A DNA stretch of 64,000 nucleotides from Lacinutrix mariniflava (GTDB lineage: Bacteria; Bacteroidota; Bacteroidia; Flavobacteriales; Flavobacteriaceae), in the NCBI RefSeq assembly GCF_001418015.1, contig NZ_LIQG01000032.1:124001-188000 (forward strand), written 5' to 3'. Numbering within the stretch: position 1 is the first letter of the stretch; every line of letters starts with the position of its first letter. Of the stretch, positions 35,092 to 42,446 are shown piece by piece. The position numbers and the translations under genes were made by a program. The notes beneath the pieces are model-generated. The model was given only the letters and a program-made list of their open reading frames with translations. It made no database searches and was not told where the DNA came from.

Positions 35092-36060
35092 ATGAAACAA
35101 TTTGCGTTAATTTTAGTGATTACAGCCTCTTTATTTGGGTGTCAAAACGCACCAAAAGAACATGAAAAAGAATTCTTTTTACCGCCAGCTACAACGTATA
35201 ATTATGCAGAAATTGATAGTGTAAAACTGTTTTATAGAGAAGCAGGAGATAAAACCAATCCAACCATTGTGTTGCTACATGGTTACCCGTCGTCTTCACA
35301 TTCGTATAGAAACCTAATTCCTATGTTGGCAACGCATTATCATGTTATTGCACCAGATAATTTAGGTTCGGGTTACAGTACGCATTTAGATCCAGGGACT
35401 ACAACCTATACTTTTGATGTATTGGCAGATTATACAGAAAGGCTTATCGATACGCTTAAAATTAAAAATTATGTGATGTACATGCAAGATTTTGGAGCGC
35501 CTGTAGGTTACCGAATGGTGATGAAAAACCCAAAACGGATAGAAGCTTTAATTATTCAAAATGCAAATGCTTATTTGGAAGGATTAACGCCTAAGCGACA
35601 AGATTTTTTTAGAACGGCACAAACAGATACGTCGCAAGCAAAGCACGATTTTTTATATAGCTTAACAAGTAAAGAAGCTATAATAAACAAGCAGTATTTA
35701 TTTGATTTAGACAGCACAAATATCAATATTCAAAGTCCAGATGCTTGGACACACGATTTGGCATTTTTGAGTTCTAAAAAAGACAGAGAAATTCAGGTGC
35801 AGCTATTTAAAGATTACAATACTAATTTGATTAGATACCCTAAATGGCAAAAAATGTTGAGAGAAAATCAACCAAAAACGTTAATTACTTGGGGAAAAAA
35901 GGATTTAAAATTTAATGCCAATGGAGCAAAGGCATATTTAAAAGATTTACCTAACGCTGAGTTACATTTATTGGATGCAGGTCATTTTGCTGCTGAGGAA
36001 AAAACGAGAGAGATAGCTAAACTGATTTTAGAATTTTTATCTAAAAACGACATAGAATAA
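35092..36060 (+). CDS. Lipoprotein alpha/beta hydrolase (epoxide hydrolase-like) B
   Basis: Paralogue of the previous gene, 322 residues, with a lipobox at LFGC (MKQFALILVITASLFGC). The same motifs are seen: LLHGYPSSSHSYRN, MQDFGAPVGYR (Asp nucleophile), GKKDLKFNANGA and DAGHFAAEEKT. Probably cotranscribed with copy A. After this gene there is no downstream module; the 36061-36425 gap holds an epimerase remnant, a spacer and upstream module 7. Confidence 0.82.
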   Translation: MKQFALILVITASLFGCQNAPKEHEKEFFLPPATTYNYAEIDSVKLFYREAGDKTNPTIVLLHGYPSSSHSYRNLIPMLATHYHVIAPDNLGSGYSTHLDPGTTTYTFDVLADYTERLIDTLKIKNYVMYMQDFGAPVGYRMVMKNPKRIEALIIQNANAYLEGLTPKRQDFFRTAQTDTSQAKHDFLYSLTSKEAIINKQYLFDLDSTNINIQSPDAWTHDLAFLSSKKDREIQVQLFKDYNTNLIRYPKWQKMLRENQPKTLITWGKKDLKFNANGAKAYLKDLPNAELHLLDAGHFAAEEKTREIAKLILEFLSKNDIE

Positions 36061-36132
36061 TTAGCAACAGAACCTTAAATCGTTTATTGATAACTCTAGC
36101 CTACTTTCCAAAACTCTGATAAGTTTTTCAAT

Positions 36133-36194
36133 TATAAAAAATTAGCCTTATACCATTCCACTTGAGCTTTCACGCCTTCTAATAAAGTTGTTTG
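36133..36194 (-). pseudogene. Copy of the epimerase 3' end (last 19-20 codons)
   Basis: On the minus strand it encodes the epimerase C-terminus ending EWYKANFL (stop TAA instead of TAG) and breaks off after the bases corresponding to QTTL at the same point as the copy at 37441. Flanking sequence to 36348 also matches 37503-37656. Confidence 0.8.
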
Positions 36195-36308
36195 CGGCAT
36201 CTTTATTCAAAAAAAATGAAACTAAACATCAAATATTAAAAGGATAAAAGAGTAACAGTAGTGTTTAATTAAGATGAAATTATTCGCTTTGCTATGCTTT
36301 CGTTTTAC

Positions 36309-36402
36309 TTGACTTTCTATGAAAAAACAACTAACTTCGTTTAACATTTGATAAAAAATACCTGTGCTGAACTTGATTCAGTATTGAAACGATTTTTTAT
36401 CA
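36309..36402 (+). promoter_or_regulatory. Upstream module 7 (long type)
   Basis: TTG (36309-36311), 20-bp spacer, TAACTTCG (36332-36339), outer arms TGATAAAAAA (36349-36358) and TTTTTTATCA (36393-36402), inner hairpin CTGAA/TTCAG (36367-36381). Nearly the same as module 5. Confidence 0.8.
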
Positions 36403-36425
36403 ATGGAATATTGCCATTAATTTGA

Positions 36426-37181
36426 ATGAACTACACAAACGAGAAAATAATTGAACAATTTGAATCAGGCGAAAACCTGAAATTCCTACTATTTTCGGGA
36501 CATACGAAATCTGAAATAATAACTAAATCTTGTTTCAGTCAATGGTACGAATCCAAATTTGAAGTTAACGGAATTGAATTTCAAACTGCCGAACATTTCA
36601 TGATGGCAGAAAAGGCTTTGTTGTTTAATGACAAAGTTATTTACGAACAAATAATTAAGAGTTCTAAAGCTGGAAAAGTAAAAGAACTTGGTAGACAAGT
36701 TAAGAACTTCAACCAACGGGTTTGGGAAGAAAATAGATTTGAAATAGTTGTAAGAGGTAATTTTCACAAGTTCAGTCAAAACCCAAAGTTATCGGAATTT
36801 TTACGAAACACGAATGACAGAATTTTAGTTGAGGCAAGTCCTGTTGACAATATTTGGGGAATTGGACTCGCACAAAATAATGAAGATGCTGAAAACCCTT
36901 ATTTTTGGAATGGACTGAATTTACTCGGTTACGCTTTAATGGAAACAAGAGACATTCTCAATAAAATTGGAGAATTTAAAACTCTAAAAAATCCGATTTT
37001 ACCACCTTGGTTAGCTTATCCCGAAATAGAAAAATATAGCATTGGTTGGAGAATGGGTTATGGAGAAACTCATATTATGGAGTTAAGTAAATATTTGGAC
37101 AGTTTAAGCGAATCGGAAAAGAGAATTTACGAACTGACTTATCCAGCAACTGGAGAATGGAAAAGTTGGTATGAAGAATAA
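36426..37181 (+). CDS. NADAR-domain protein (YbiA-like) with C-terminal extension
   Basis: A protein of 251 residues. Residues about 20-165 match the NADAR/DUF1768 fold: FSQWYESKFEVNGIEFQTAEHF, MMAEKALLF, VWEENRFEIVVRGNFHKFSQN, LVEASPVDNIWGIGL, NLLGYALMETRD. YbiA-type members hydrolyse riboflavin-pathway intermediates, and other NADAR proteins remove ADP-ribose from guanine and act as antitoxins to DarT-type toxins. The extra C-terminal part (about 175-251, SIGWRMGYGETHIMEL) is not part of the minimal domain. No DarT-like gene lies beside it. Sole passenger of unit 7. Confidence 0.82.
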   Translation: MNYTNEKIIEQFESGENLKFLLFSGHTKSEIITKSCFSQWYESKFEVNGIEFQTAEHFMMAEKALLFNDKVIYEQIIKSSKAGKVKELGRQVKNFNQRVWEENRFEIVVRGNFHKFSQNPKLSEFLRNTNDRILVEASPVDNIWGIGLAQNNEDAENPYFWNGLNLLGYALMETRDILNKIGEFKTLKNPILPPWLAYPEIEKYSIGWRMGYGETHIMELSKYLDSLSESEKRIYELTYPATGEWKSWYEE

Positions 37182-37186
37182 AAAAC

Positions 37187-37328
37187 TAACGGTAACACCG
37201 TGTGTAATTAATTGCTTGGTCACTGCCGACTTACGAACATTCCTGCGGAATATTCTATCTGTGATTTATTTGCTAAATTACGTGCTTAACCATGCAACTA
37301 ACCATACACAATCACGTTAAACGAACCT
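37187..37328 (+). repeat. attC-like downstream module 7 (divergent)
   Basis: Begins CGGTAACACCGTGTG, contains central hairpin GAACATTCC-TGC-GGAATATTC (one mismatch), outer arms GTGTGTAATTAATTGC pairing with GCAACTAACCATACAC, and ends CGTTAAACGAACC. Confidence 0.75.
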
Positions 37329-37342
37329 TTCCGAAATCAATA

Positions 37343-37375
37343 AAAAAAGCACAGTCTTAAAACTGTGCTTTTTAC
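37343..37375. terminator. Bidirectional terminator hairpin in spacer 7
   Basis: Arms AAAAGCACAGT and ACTGTGCTTTT with loop CTTAAA, T-run on the plus strand and A-run before it. Confidence 0.8.
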
Positions 37376-37440
37376 TTTTCTATTCTTAATACTCAAGAGC
37401 TATTAATAAAACTCTTATTACCTCTTGTATATAACGCTAA

Positions 37441-37502
37441 CTACAAAAAATTAGCCTTATACCATTCCACTTGAGCTTTCACGCCTTCTAATAAGGTTGT
37501 TT
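37441..37502 (-). pseudogene. Second copy of the epimerase 3' end
   Basis: Identical to the real gene end at 38438-38500 and breaks off at the same base (after GTTGTTTG on the plus strand). The block 37316-37502 repeats 38310-38500 with only indels in the A-run and one other base. Gap 37182-37706 is filled by modules, terminator and this remnant. Confidence 0.85.
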
Positions 37503-37616
37503 GCGGCATCTTTATTAAAAAAAATGAAACTAAACATCAAATCTTAAAAGGATAAAAGAGTAACAATAGTATTTAATTAAGATGAAATTGTTCGCTTTGC
37601 TATGCTTTTGTTTTAC

Positions 37617-37687
37617 TTGACTTTCTAAGAAAAAACAACTAACTTCGTTTAACATCTGATAAAAAACATTGAAACGATTTTTTATCA
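37617..37687 (+). promoter_or_regulatory. Upstream module 8
   Basis: TTG (37617-37619), 20-bp spacer, TAACTTCG (37640-37647), perfect arms TGATAAAAAA (37657-37666) and TTTTTTATCA (37678-37687). Confidence 0.8.
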
Positions 37688-37706
37688 ATGGAATATTGTA
37701 AAACAT

Positions 37707-38177
37707 TTGACCAATCTGAGACCAATAGAAAAAATAATATTAGATGTTATCATTAAGTTCGACTCAAAAGCGAATGAATTGATAAATATTCTTGGAAATG
37801 AATTTGACCTTGACTTATCAAAAGAACATCCTTTTGGAAAATTAATAACTCGACAAAATGATTTATGGAAAGGTTCTTTACCTGATAACTGGAATTACCA
37901 CTTTCACGGAAATCATTGCAAATTTGAGAATGAGATTACTAACCAAATTTTAGATGTAACAATAAATCGTGGAAAGAATTACGGAATTTTTCAGGACTCA
38001 AGTTTATATTGGTTCATCGAAATTACTATTGACCTAAAGCATATTTATGAAAAAATTAAAACACGTGAAATTCTAACTGATTGCTTAAACACGTTAGAGA
38101 AGGAAAAATATATAGTTGATATTGGAGAATTCGGATACAAAGCACTAATTCTGAATAAGGAAAGAAATAATGCATAA
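37707..38177 (+). CDS. Unknown protein, possibly DUF6896-like (cassette unit 8)
   Basis: A soluble protein of 156 residues starting with TTG 37707 within the conserved leader phrase ATTTGACCA. The central stretch WNYHFHGNHCKFENEITNQ followed by DVTI and WFIEITI is striking; I associate this pattern with the DUF6896 group, but without a search that is weak. Sole passenger of unit 8, whose downstream module starts at once. Confidence 0.55.
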   Translation: MTNLRPIEKIILDVIIKFDSKANELINILGNEFDLDLSKEHPFGKLITRQNDLWKGSLPDNWNYHFHGNHCKFENEITNQILDVTINRGKNYGIFQDSSLYWFIEITIDLKHIYEKIKTREILTDCLNTLEKEKYIVDIGEFGYKALILNKERNNA

Positions 38178-38180
38178 AAA

Positions 38181-38322
38181 ACGTTTTACAACACCGTATA
38201 AAAATAATTGCGGTTTAGTGCTTAATCAAAGGTCGTTGCGTGTTTGTAACGTCTGATTTTCCTGCGGAAAATCCTCGCATACAAACCCGCAACTATTCTT
38301 ATACAACAACGTTAAACGAACC
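38181..38322 (+). repeat. attC-like downstream module 8
   Basis: Same sequence as module 1 with 3-4 substitutions; the central loop is TGC instead of TTC; ends CGTTAAACGAACC. It lies 120 bp downstream of the epimerase 3' end (convergent). Confidence 0.85.
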
Positions 38323-38336
38323 TTTCCGAAATCAAT

Positions 38337-38371
38337 AAAAAAAAAGCACAGTCTTAAAACTGTGCTTTTTA
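38337..38371. terminator. Bidirectional terminator between unit 8 and the epimerase gene
   Basis: Arms AAAAGCACAGT and ACTGTGCTTTT with loop CTTAAA; suitable for the convergent transcripts from both sides. Confidence 0.85.
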
Positions 38372-38437
38372 CTTTTCTATTCTTAATACTCAAGAGCTAT
38401 TAATAAAACTCTTATTACCTCTTGTATATAACGCTAA

Positions 38438-39379
38438 CTACAAAAAATTAGCCTTATACCATTCCACTTGAGCTTTCACGCCTTCTAATAAGGTTGTTTG
38501 GGGATTGTAATCTAGCAACTCCTTAGCTTTATCAATATTCGCTTTAGTACGTAATTGATCTCCTGCTCTTGCAGATACATGATTTATTTTAATAGACTTA
38601 CCAATAACTGCCTCTACAGCCTCAATACCATCTTGTGTTGTATGTTCTACTTCTGTTCCAAGATTAATAATTTCACCATTAACTTTAGCTTCATTACCAA
38701 CAACACTTACAATACCATCTACAATATCGCCAACGTAAGTAAAACTCCTTAAATGCGTCGCGCTACCGTCGTATAACGGAAACTCAGTATTATTATAAGC
38801 ACAAGCAATTAACTTGGTGTACATTTTTTCTGGACGTTCTCTTGGTCCTATTACAGAATATAATCGCAAAGAACACGATTGAAATAATTTCTCTCTACTC
38901 TTTTGAAGCACTAATTGCTCGGCTGCTAACTTTGTAACTCCGTAATGAGATGCAGGTTTTGGTGCAACACTCTCTGGAAAAGTGGCTTCTAAACCATAAA
39001 TAGACGATGTTCCTATATTAACCAAAAGGTTTAAATTGGGAAGCGTTGAAGCGTAATCAATTAAATTTTTGGTTCCTAAAATATTATTCGTAAAATAATC
39101 TTCGAAAGTTGATGAAGCCGAAATTCCTGGCTGTGCTGCAAAATGAAAGATATAATTAATATCTTTTGGCAGCGCATCAGTTAAATCCTCTGCTCTTAAA
39201 TCATGCTTAATAATGGTAACACCAATAGCATTTAGGGCTTTTTCATTTAAATGTTTAAGCTCCAAACTATAATAATCATTAAAATTATCTAAACCTACCA
39301 CATCATGCCCTAAACGCTTTAAACGTTCGCATGTGTGAGAGCCAATAAATCCTGCTGCTCCTGTTACTAATATCTTCAT
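38438..39379 (-). CDS. NAD-dependent sugar-nucleotide epimerase/dehydratase (intact array anchor)
   Basis: An extended SDR of 313 residues with GAAGFIGSHTCERL (residues 7-20), FHFAAQPG, the active-site segment NIGTSSIYG and YGVTK (YxxxK), and the substrate-domain motif RLYSVIGPRERPEKM. It resembles UDP-glucuronate/glucose 4-epimerase types that act in surface polysaccharide synthesis. Its last 20 codons are duplicated at 36133 and 37441 and, in decayed form, at 27067, on the array side of its stop codon. It is divergent from the glycosyltransferase cluster that follows. Confidence 0.88.
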   Translation of the reverse strand: MKILVTGAAGFIGSHTCERLKRLGHDVVGLDNFNDYYSLELKHLNEKALNAIGVTIIKHDLRAEDLTDALPKDINYIFHFAAQPGISASSTFEDYFTNNILGTKNLIDYASTLPNLNLLVNIGTSSIYGLEATFPESVAPKPASHYGVTKLAAEQLVLQKSREKLFQSCSLRLYSVIGPRERPEKMYTKLIACAYNNTEFPLYDGSATHLRSFTYVGDIVDGIVSVVGNEAKVNGEIINLGTEVEHTTQDGIEAVEAVIGKSIKINHVSARAGDQLRTKANIDKAKELLDYNPQTTLLEGVKAQVEWYKANFL

Positions 39380-39447
39380 ATTTAATATTTATTATTACAA
39401 AGAAACATATTTTATTTGATACTCATTTTCAATTCTTAAAAAAACAA

Positions 39448-39455
39448 TACATTTG
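39448..39455 (+). promoter_or_regulatory. -7 element of the GT2-LAB_N-GT39 operon
   Basis: TACATTTG matches TAnnTTTG; 21 bp before the ATG at 39476. No clear TTG at the expected distance. Confidence 0.5.
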
Positions 39456-39475
39456 CAGTAATATTAATACTATTT

Positions 39476-40189
39476 ATGACTTATCAATTTACCATCGTTG
39501 TTCCTGTTTATAACGAAGAAGACAATCTTTTACGTGTAGAATCAGAACTTTTAGCATACGCTAAAATGGCAACAAAAGTTACCAAAATATTATTTGTTAA
39601 CGATGGCTCTAAGGATAAAAGTCAGCAAATTATTGAGGATATTTGTAAAAGAAATCCTGAGTTCTCATTTATTACTTTTAAAGAGAACCGCGGCTTAAGC
39701 GCTGCTATTAAAGCAGGTTTCGATTATACGGAAACAGAATTGGTTGGTTATATAGACAGCGATTTACAAACTGCTCCAAGCGATTTTAATTTACTATTAG
39801 AACATATTGGTGAGAACGATTTAGTAACTGGCGTTCGTGCGAATAGAAAGGATAGTTTTGTAAAAAACATGTCGTCTAAAATTGCAAATGGTATTCGTAG
39901 AAGTTTTACACACGATGGTATGGACGATACTGGTTGCCCTTTAAAAGTTATTAAAACAGATTTTGCAAAACGTATTCCAATGTTTAAAGGTTTACACCGC
40001 TTTTTACCTGCTATGATTTTGTTGCAAAACGGAACTATTAAACAAATTCCTGTGCAGCATTTTCCTAGACTTGCTGGTGAAGCAAAATTTGGAGTTTGGA
40101 ATAGACTCGTTGGACCTTTAATGGATTGTTTTGCTTATTTATGGATGAAGAAAAAGTATATTAATTACGAGGTAGCAAAACAAAATTAA
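39476..40189 (+). CDS. Family 2 glycosyltransferase (dolichyl-phosphate-sugar synthase-like)
   Basis: A protein of 237 residues with the GT-A fold: FTIVVPVYNEEDNL at the N-terminus, ILFVNDGSKDKS, ENRGLSAAIKAGFDY and GYIDSDLQTAPSD (DxD region). No C-terminal membrane helices are evident. It likely transfers a sugar from a nucleotide donor to a polyprenyl phosphate for use by the GT39 enzyme encoded two genes on. Its TAA overlaps the next ATG by one base. Confidence 0.9.
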   Translation: MTYQFTIVVPVYNEEDNLLRVESELLAYAKMATKVTKILFVNDGSKDKSQQIIEDICKRNPEFSFITFKENRGLSAAIKAGFDYTETELVGYIDSDLQTAPSDFNLLLEHIGENDLVTGVRANRKDSFVKNMSSKIANGIRRSFTHDGMDDTGCPLKVIKTDFAKRIPMFKGLHRFLPAMILLQNGTIKQIPVQHFPRLAGEAKFGVWNRLVGPLMDCFAYLWMKKKYINYEVAKQN

Positions 40190-40821
40190 TGAGCGATTGG
40201 ATTATATATAGCGTTGGGTTTTTAGCTCAAATTTTATTTTCCTCGCGTCTTATTATACAGTGGATTTCAAGCGAAAAAACAAAACGCGTAGTTACTCCTA
40301 CTTTATTTTGGACCCTAAGTTTAATAGCATCATTTCTACTTTTTATTTACGGTTATTTACGTGATGATTTTGCTATAATGATGGGACAAGCGCTCACCTA
40401 TTTTATTTACATTAGAAATTTACAGTTACAAAACCAGTGGAAAAAAATTCCAGTAATTCTAAGATATATATTACTCTTTATGCCACTTTTTATTGGTGTA
40501 TTTTATTTTAACAACAATAGAATAGACATTAACATATTCTTTAAAAATGAAGACATTCCCTTCTGGTTACTATGGTTAGGTATTGTCTCTCAAATTATTT
40601 TCACTTTACGTTTTGTTTATCAATGGTTATATTCCGAAAAACAAAAAGACTCCTCTTTACCTTTTGGCTTCTGGGCTTTAAGTTTAATTGGCTCGCTGCT
40701 AATCTTAGTATATGCTATTTTTAGAAAAGATCCTGTGCTGTTTGTTGGGCATATTTTAGGAACTATAATTTACGTTAGAAATTTAATTATTCTAAAAAAT
40801 CAAGATGCCAAAACTGTTTAA
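40189..40821 (+). CDS. Membrane protein with two LAB_N (lipid-A-disaccharide synthase N-terminal-like) domains
   Basis: A protein of 210 residues with about six membrane segments. It is a tandem of two similar halves: FLAQILFSSRLIIQWISSEK ... LFWTLSLIASFLLFIYGYLR ... YFIYIRNL in the first and IVSQIIFTLRFVYQWLYSEK ... FWALSLIGSLLILVYAIFRK ... TIIYVRNL in the second. LAB_N domains are found with glycan-modifying GT2/GT39 pairs. It overlaps both neighbours (1 and 17 bases), so it is in one operon with them, probably as a flippase-like or accessory factor. Confidence 0.85.
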   Translation: MSDWIIYSVGFLAQILFSSRLIIQWISSEKTKRVVTPTLFWTLSLIASFLLFIYGYLRDDFAIMMGQALTYFIYIRNLQLQNQWKKIPVILRYILLFMPLFIGVFYFNNNRIDINIFFKNEDIPFWLLWLGIVSQIIFTLRFVYQWLYSEKQKDSSLPFGFWALSLIGSLLILVYAIFRKDPVLFVGHILGTIIYVRNLIILKNQDAKTV

Positions 40822-42439
40822 AAACTATCCTATACTTGCCATTTGTTTATTTATAGCCATTATGCTATTGCCTAATTTAGAAACTTTACAAGTCTCTATA
40901 ATGGAAGCGAGAAACTTTATTACTGCTCGCGAAATGCTTAACAACGACCATTGGTTTTTAACAACAATGAACAACGTTGCACGTTACCAAAAACCTCCTT
41001 TACCGGCTTGGCTCTCTGCTTTAAGTGGTATTATTTTTGGGACAAATAGTCTTTTTGCAATGCGTTTACCTGCTGTTTTTATGGTAATGCTTGCTGGTAG
41101 CTTTATGTATTTTTTATCAAGTACTATTTTAAAAGGAAGAACACATAGCATGATAAATGCATTGGTTTTAATTACTTCTTTTTACGTTATTGGAATTACT
41201 TTTGAAGCACCTTCAGATATTTTTACACATGCCTTTATGCTGGTGTCTATTTACTTTTTATTCAAACTTTTTAAAACTGAAGAGAAAAAACTAAAGCACA
41301 CCGTTTGTGCCGGAATTTTCTTAGGGCTTTCCATATTAGCAAAAGGTCCTATTTCTATTTACGCTTTATTATTACCGTTTTTAATTGCTTATGGCTTTGC
41401 ATTTAAATACAAAAACATAAAGCAAAAATTACCGCTTATTTTAAGTGCAATAGTGTTAGGTTTACTTATTGGTGGCTCTTGGTATTTGTATGTTAAATTA
41501 CAAGACCCACAAACATTGGATGCCATTGCAAATAGAGAGACTAGTACTTGGACAGGTTATAATACAAGACCAATTTATTACTATTGGAGTTTCTTTACAC
41601 AAAGTGGCATCTGGACTATTCCTGCTTTTATATCCTTACTATATCCTTACTTAAAAAAACGTGTAAGTCATTATAAAGCATATAAATTTAGTTTTATATG
41701 GACTATTACGGCCGTTATATTATTGTCTCTAATACCAATGAAAAAATCGCGCTATTTAATGCCTGTATTAATTCCTTTAGCTTTTAATATTGGTTTTTAT
41801 ATTGAGTATTTAATTCGGAAATTTAGAATTTTAAAAGACAAGCGAGAAACACTACCTGTCTATTTTAATTTTGGGCTAATTGGGCTTATAGGCATTGCTT
41901 TTCCAATTATAATGTTTGTGCTTTTTAAGACTGAATTACAGAACCATTTATTTCAATTTGTACTTGCCTCGATTGTATTATTTACTATTGGTGTGTTCAT
42001 TTTCCTTCAGCTGAAAGCTAAAGCTATAAAAAACGTATTTCTACTTACTGTATTATTTTTTGCTTCGGTATTTGTATTTGTACTGCCACTTTCTGAAGCT
42101 TTTAAAAATGAAACTTACAATGGGCTTTCTAATTTAAATGAAGAAAACCAACAGCGTGATATAAGACTTTACGCAATTAATTATATCGCTCCAGAAACGA
42201 TATGGGAATATGGAGACATTATACCTGAAGTTAAAAGAGAGTCTAAACGCTATGTGTTTCCTAAGGACAATAAATTTGGAATATTGGTAAACGCTATGAG
42301 TCCAGAAAATGAAGCAGAAATACGTTCTAATTACAACGTAAATAAAATAGCTACGTACGATCTTAATCACTTTGGAAGCGATTCTAACCAAAACAATCCA
42401 CGATTAAAAAGTGTTTTTTATATTCTCGAAAAGAAGTAA
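40805..42439 (+). CDS. Family 39 glycosyltransferase (ArnT-like)
   Basis: An integral membrane protein of 544 residues with about 12 hydrophobic segments. The first periplasmic loop carries the conserved acidic motif EARNFITAREM (ExR type) and PPLPAWLSAL, both typical of PMT_2/ArnT enzymes. The C-terminal periplasmic domain is about 100 residues. It should move a sugar from a polyprenyl-phosphate carrier to an envelope acceptor (lipid A or glycan), the donor being made by the GT2 enzyme. Confidence 0.88.
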   Translation: MPKLFKNYPILAICLFIAIMLLPNLETLQVSIMEARNFITAREMLNNDHWFLTTMNNVARYQKPPLPAWLSALSGIIFGTNSLFAMRLPAVFMVMLAGSFMYFLSSTILKGRTHSMINALVLITSFYVIGITFEAPSDIFTHAFMLVSIYFLFKLFKTEEKKLKHTVCAGIFLGLSILAKGPISIYALLLPFLIAYGFAFKYKNIKQKLPLILSAIVLGLLIGGSWYLYVKLQDPQTLDAIANRETSTWTGYNTRPIYYYWSFFTQSGIWTIPAFISLLYPYLKKRVSHYKAYKFSFIWTITAVILLSLIPMKKSRYLMPVLIPLAFNIGFYIEYLIRKFRILKDKRETLPVYFNFGLIGLIGIAFPIIMFVLFKTELQNHLFQFVLASIVLFTIGVFIFLQLKAKAIKNVFLLTVLFFASVFVFVLPLSEAFKNETYNGLSNLNEENQQRDIRLYAINYIAPETIWEYGDIIPEVKRESKRYVFPKDNKFGILVNAMSPENEAEIRSNYNVNKIATYDLNHFGSDSNQNNPRLKSVFYILEKK

Positions 42440-42446
42440 AAAAAAA

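Noticed and set aside
26313-38322. CRISPR array
   Set aside because: The repeats are 70-160 bp, separated by coding units of 0.4-4 kb, vary in sequence and have no short spacers.
26313-38322. Ordinary insertion sequences
   Set aside because: No transposase gene or remnant in any frame between the modules, and passengers are different in each unit.
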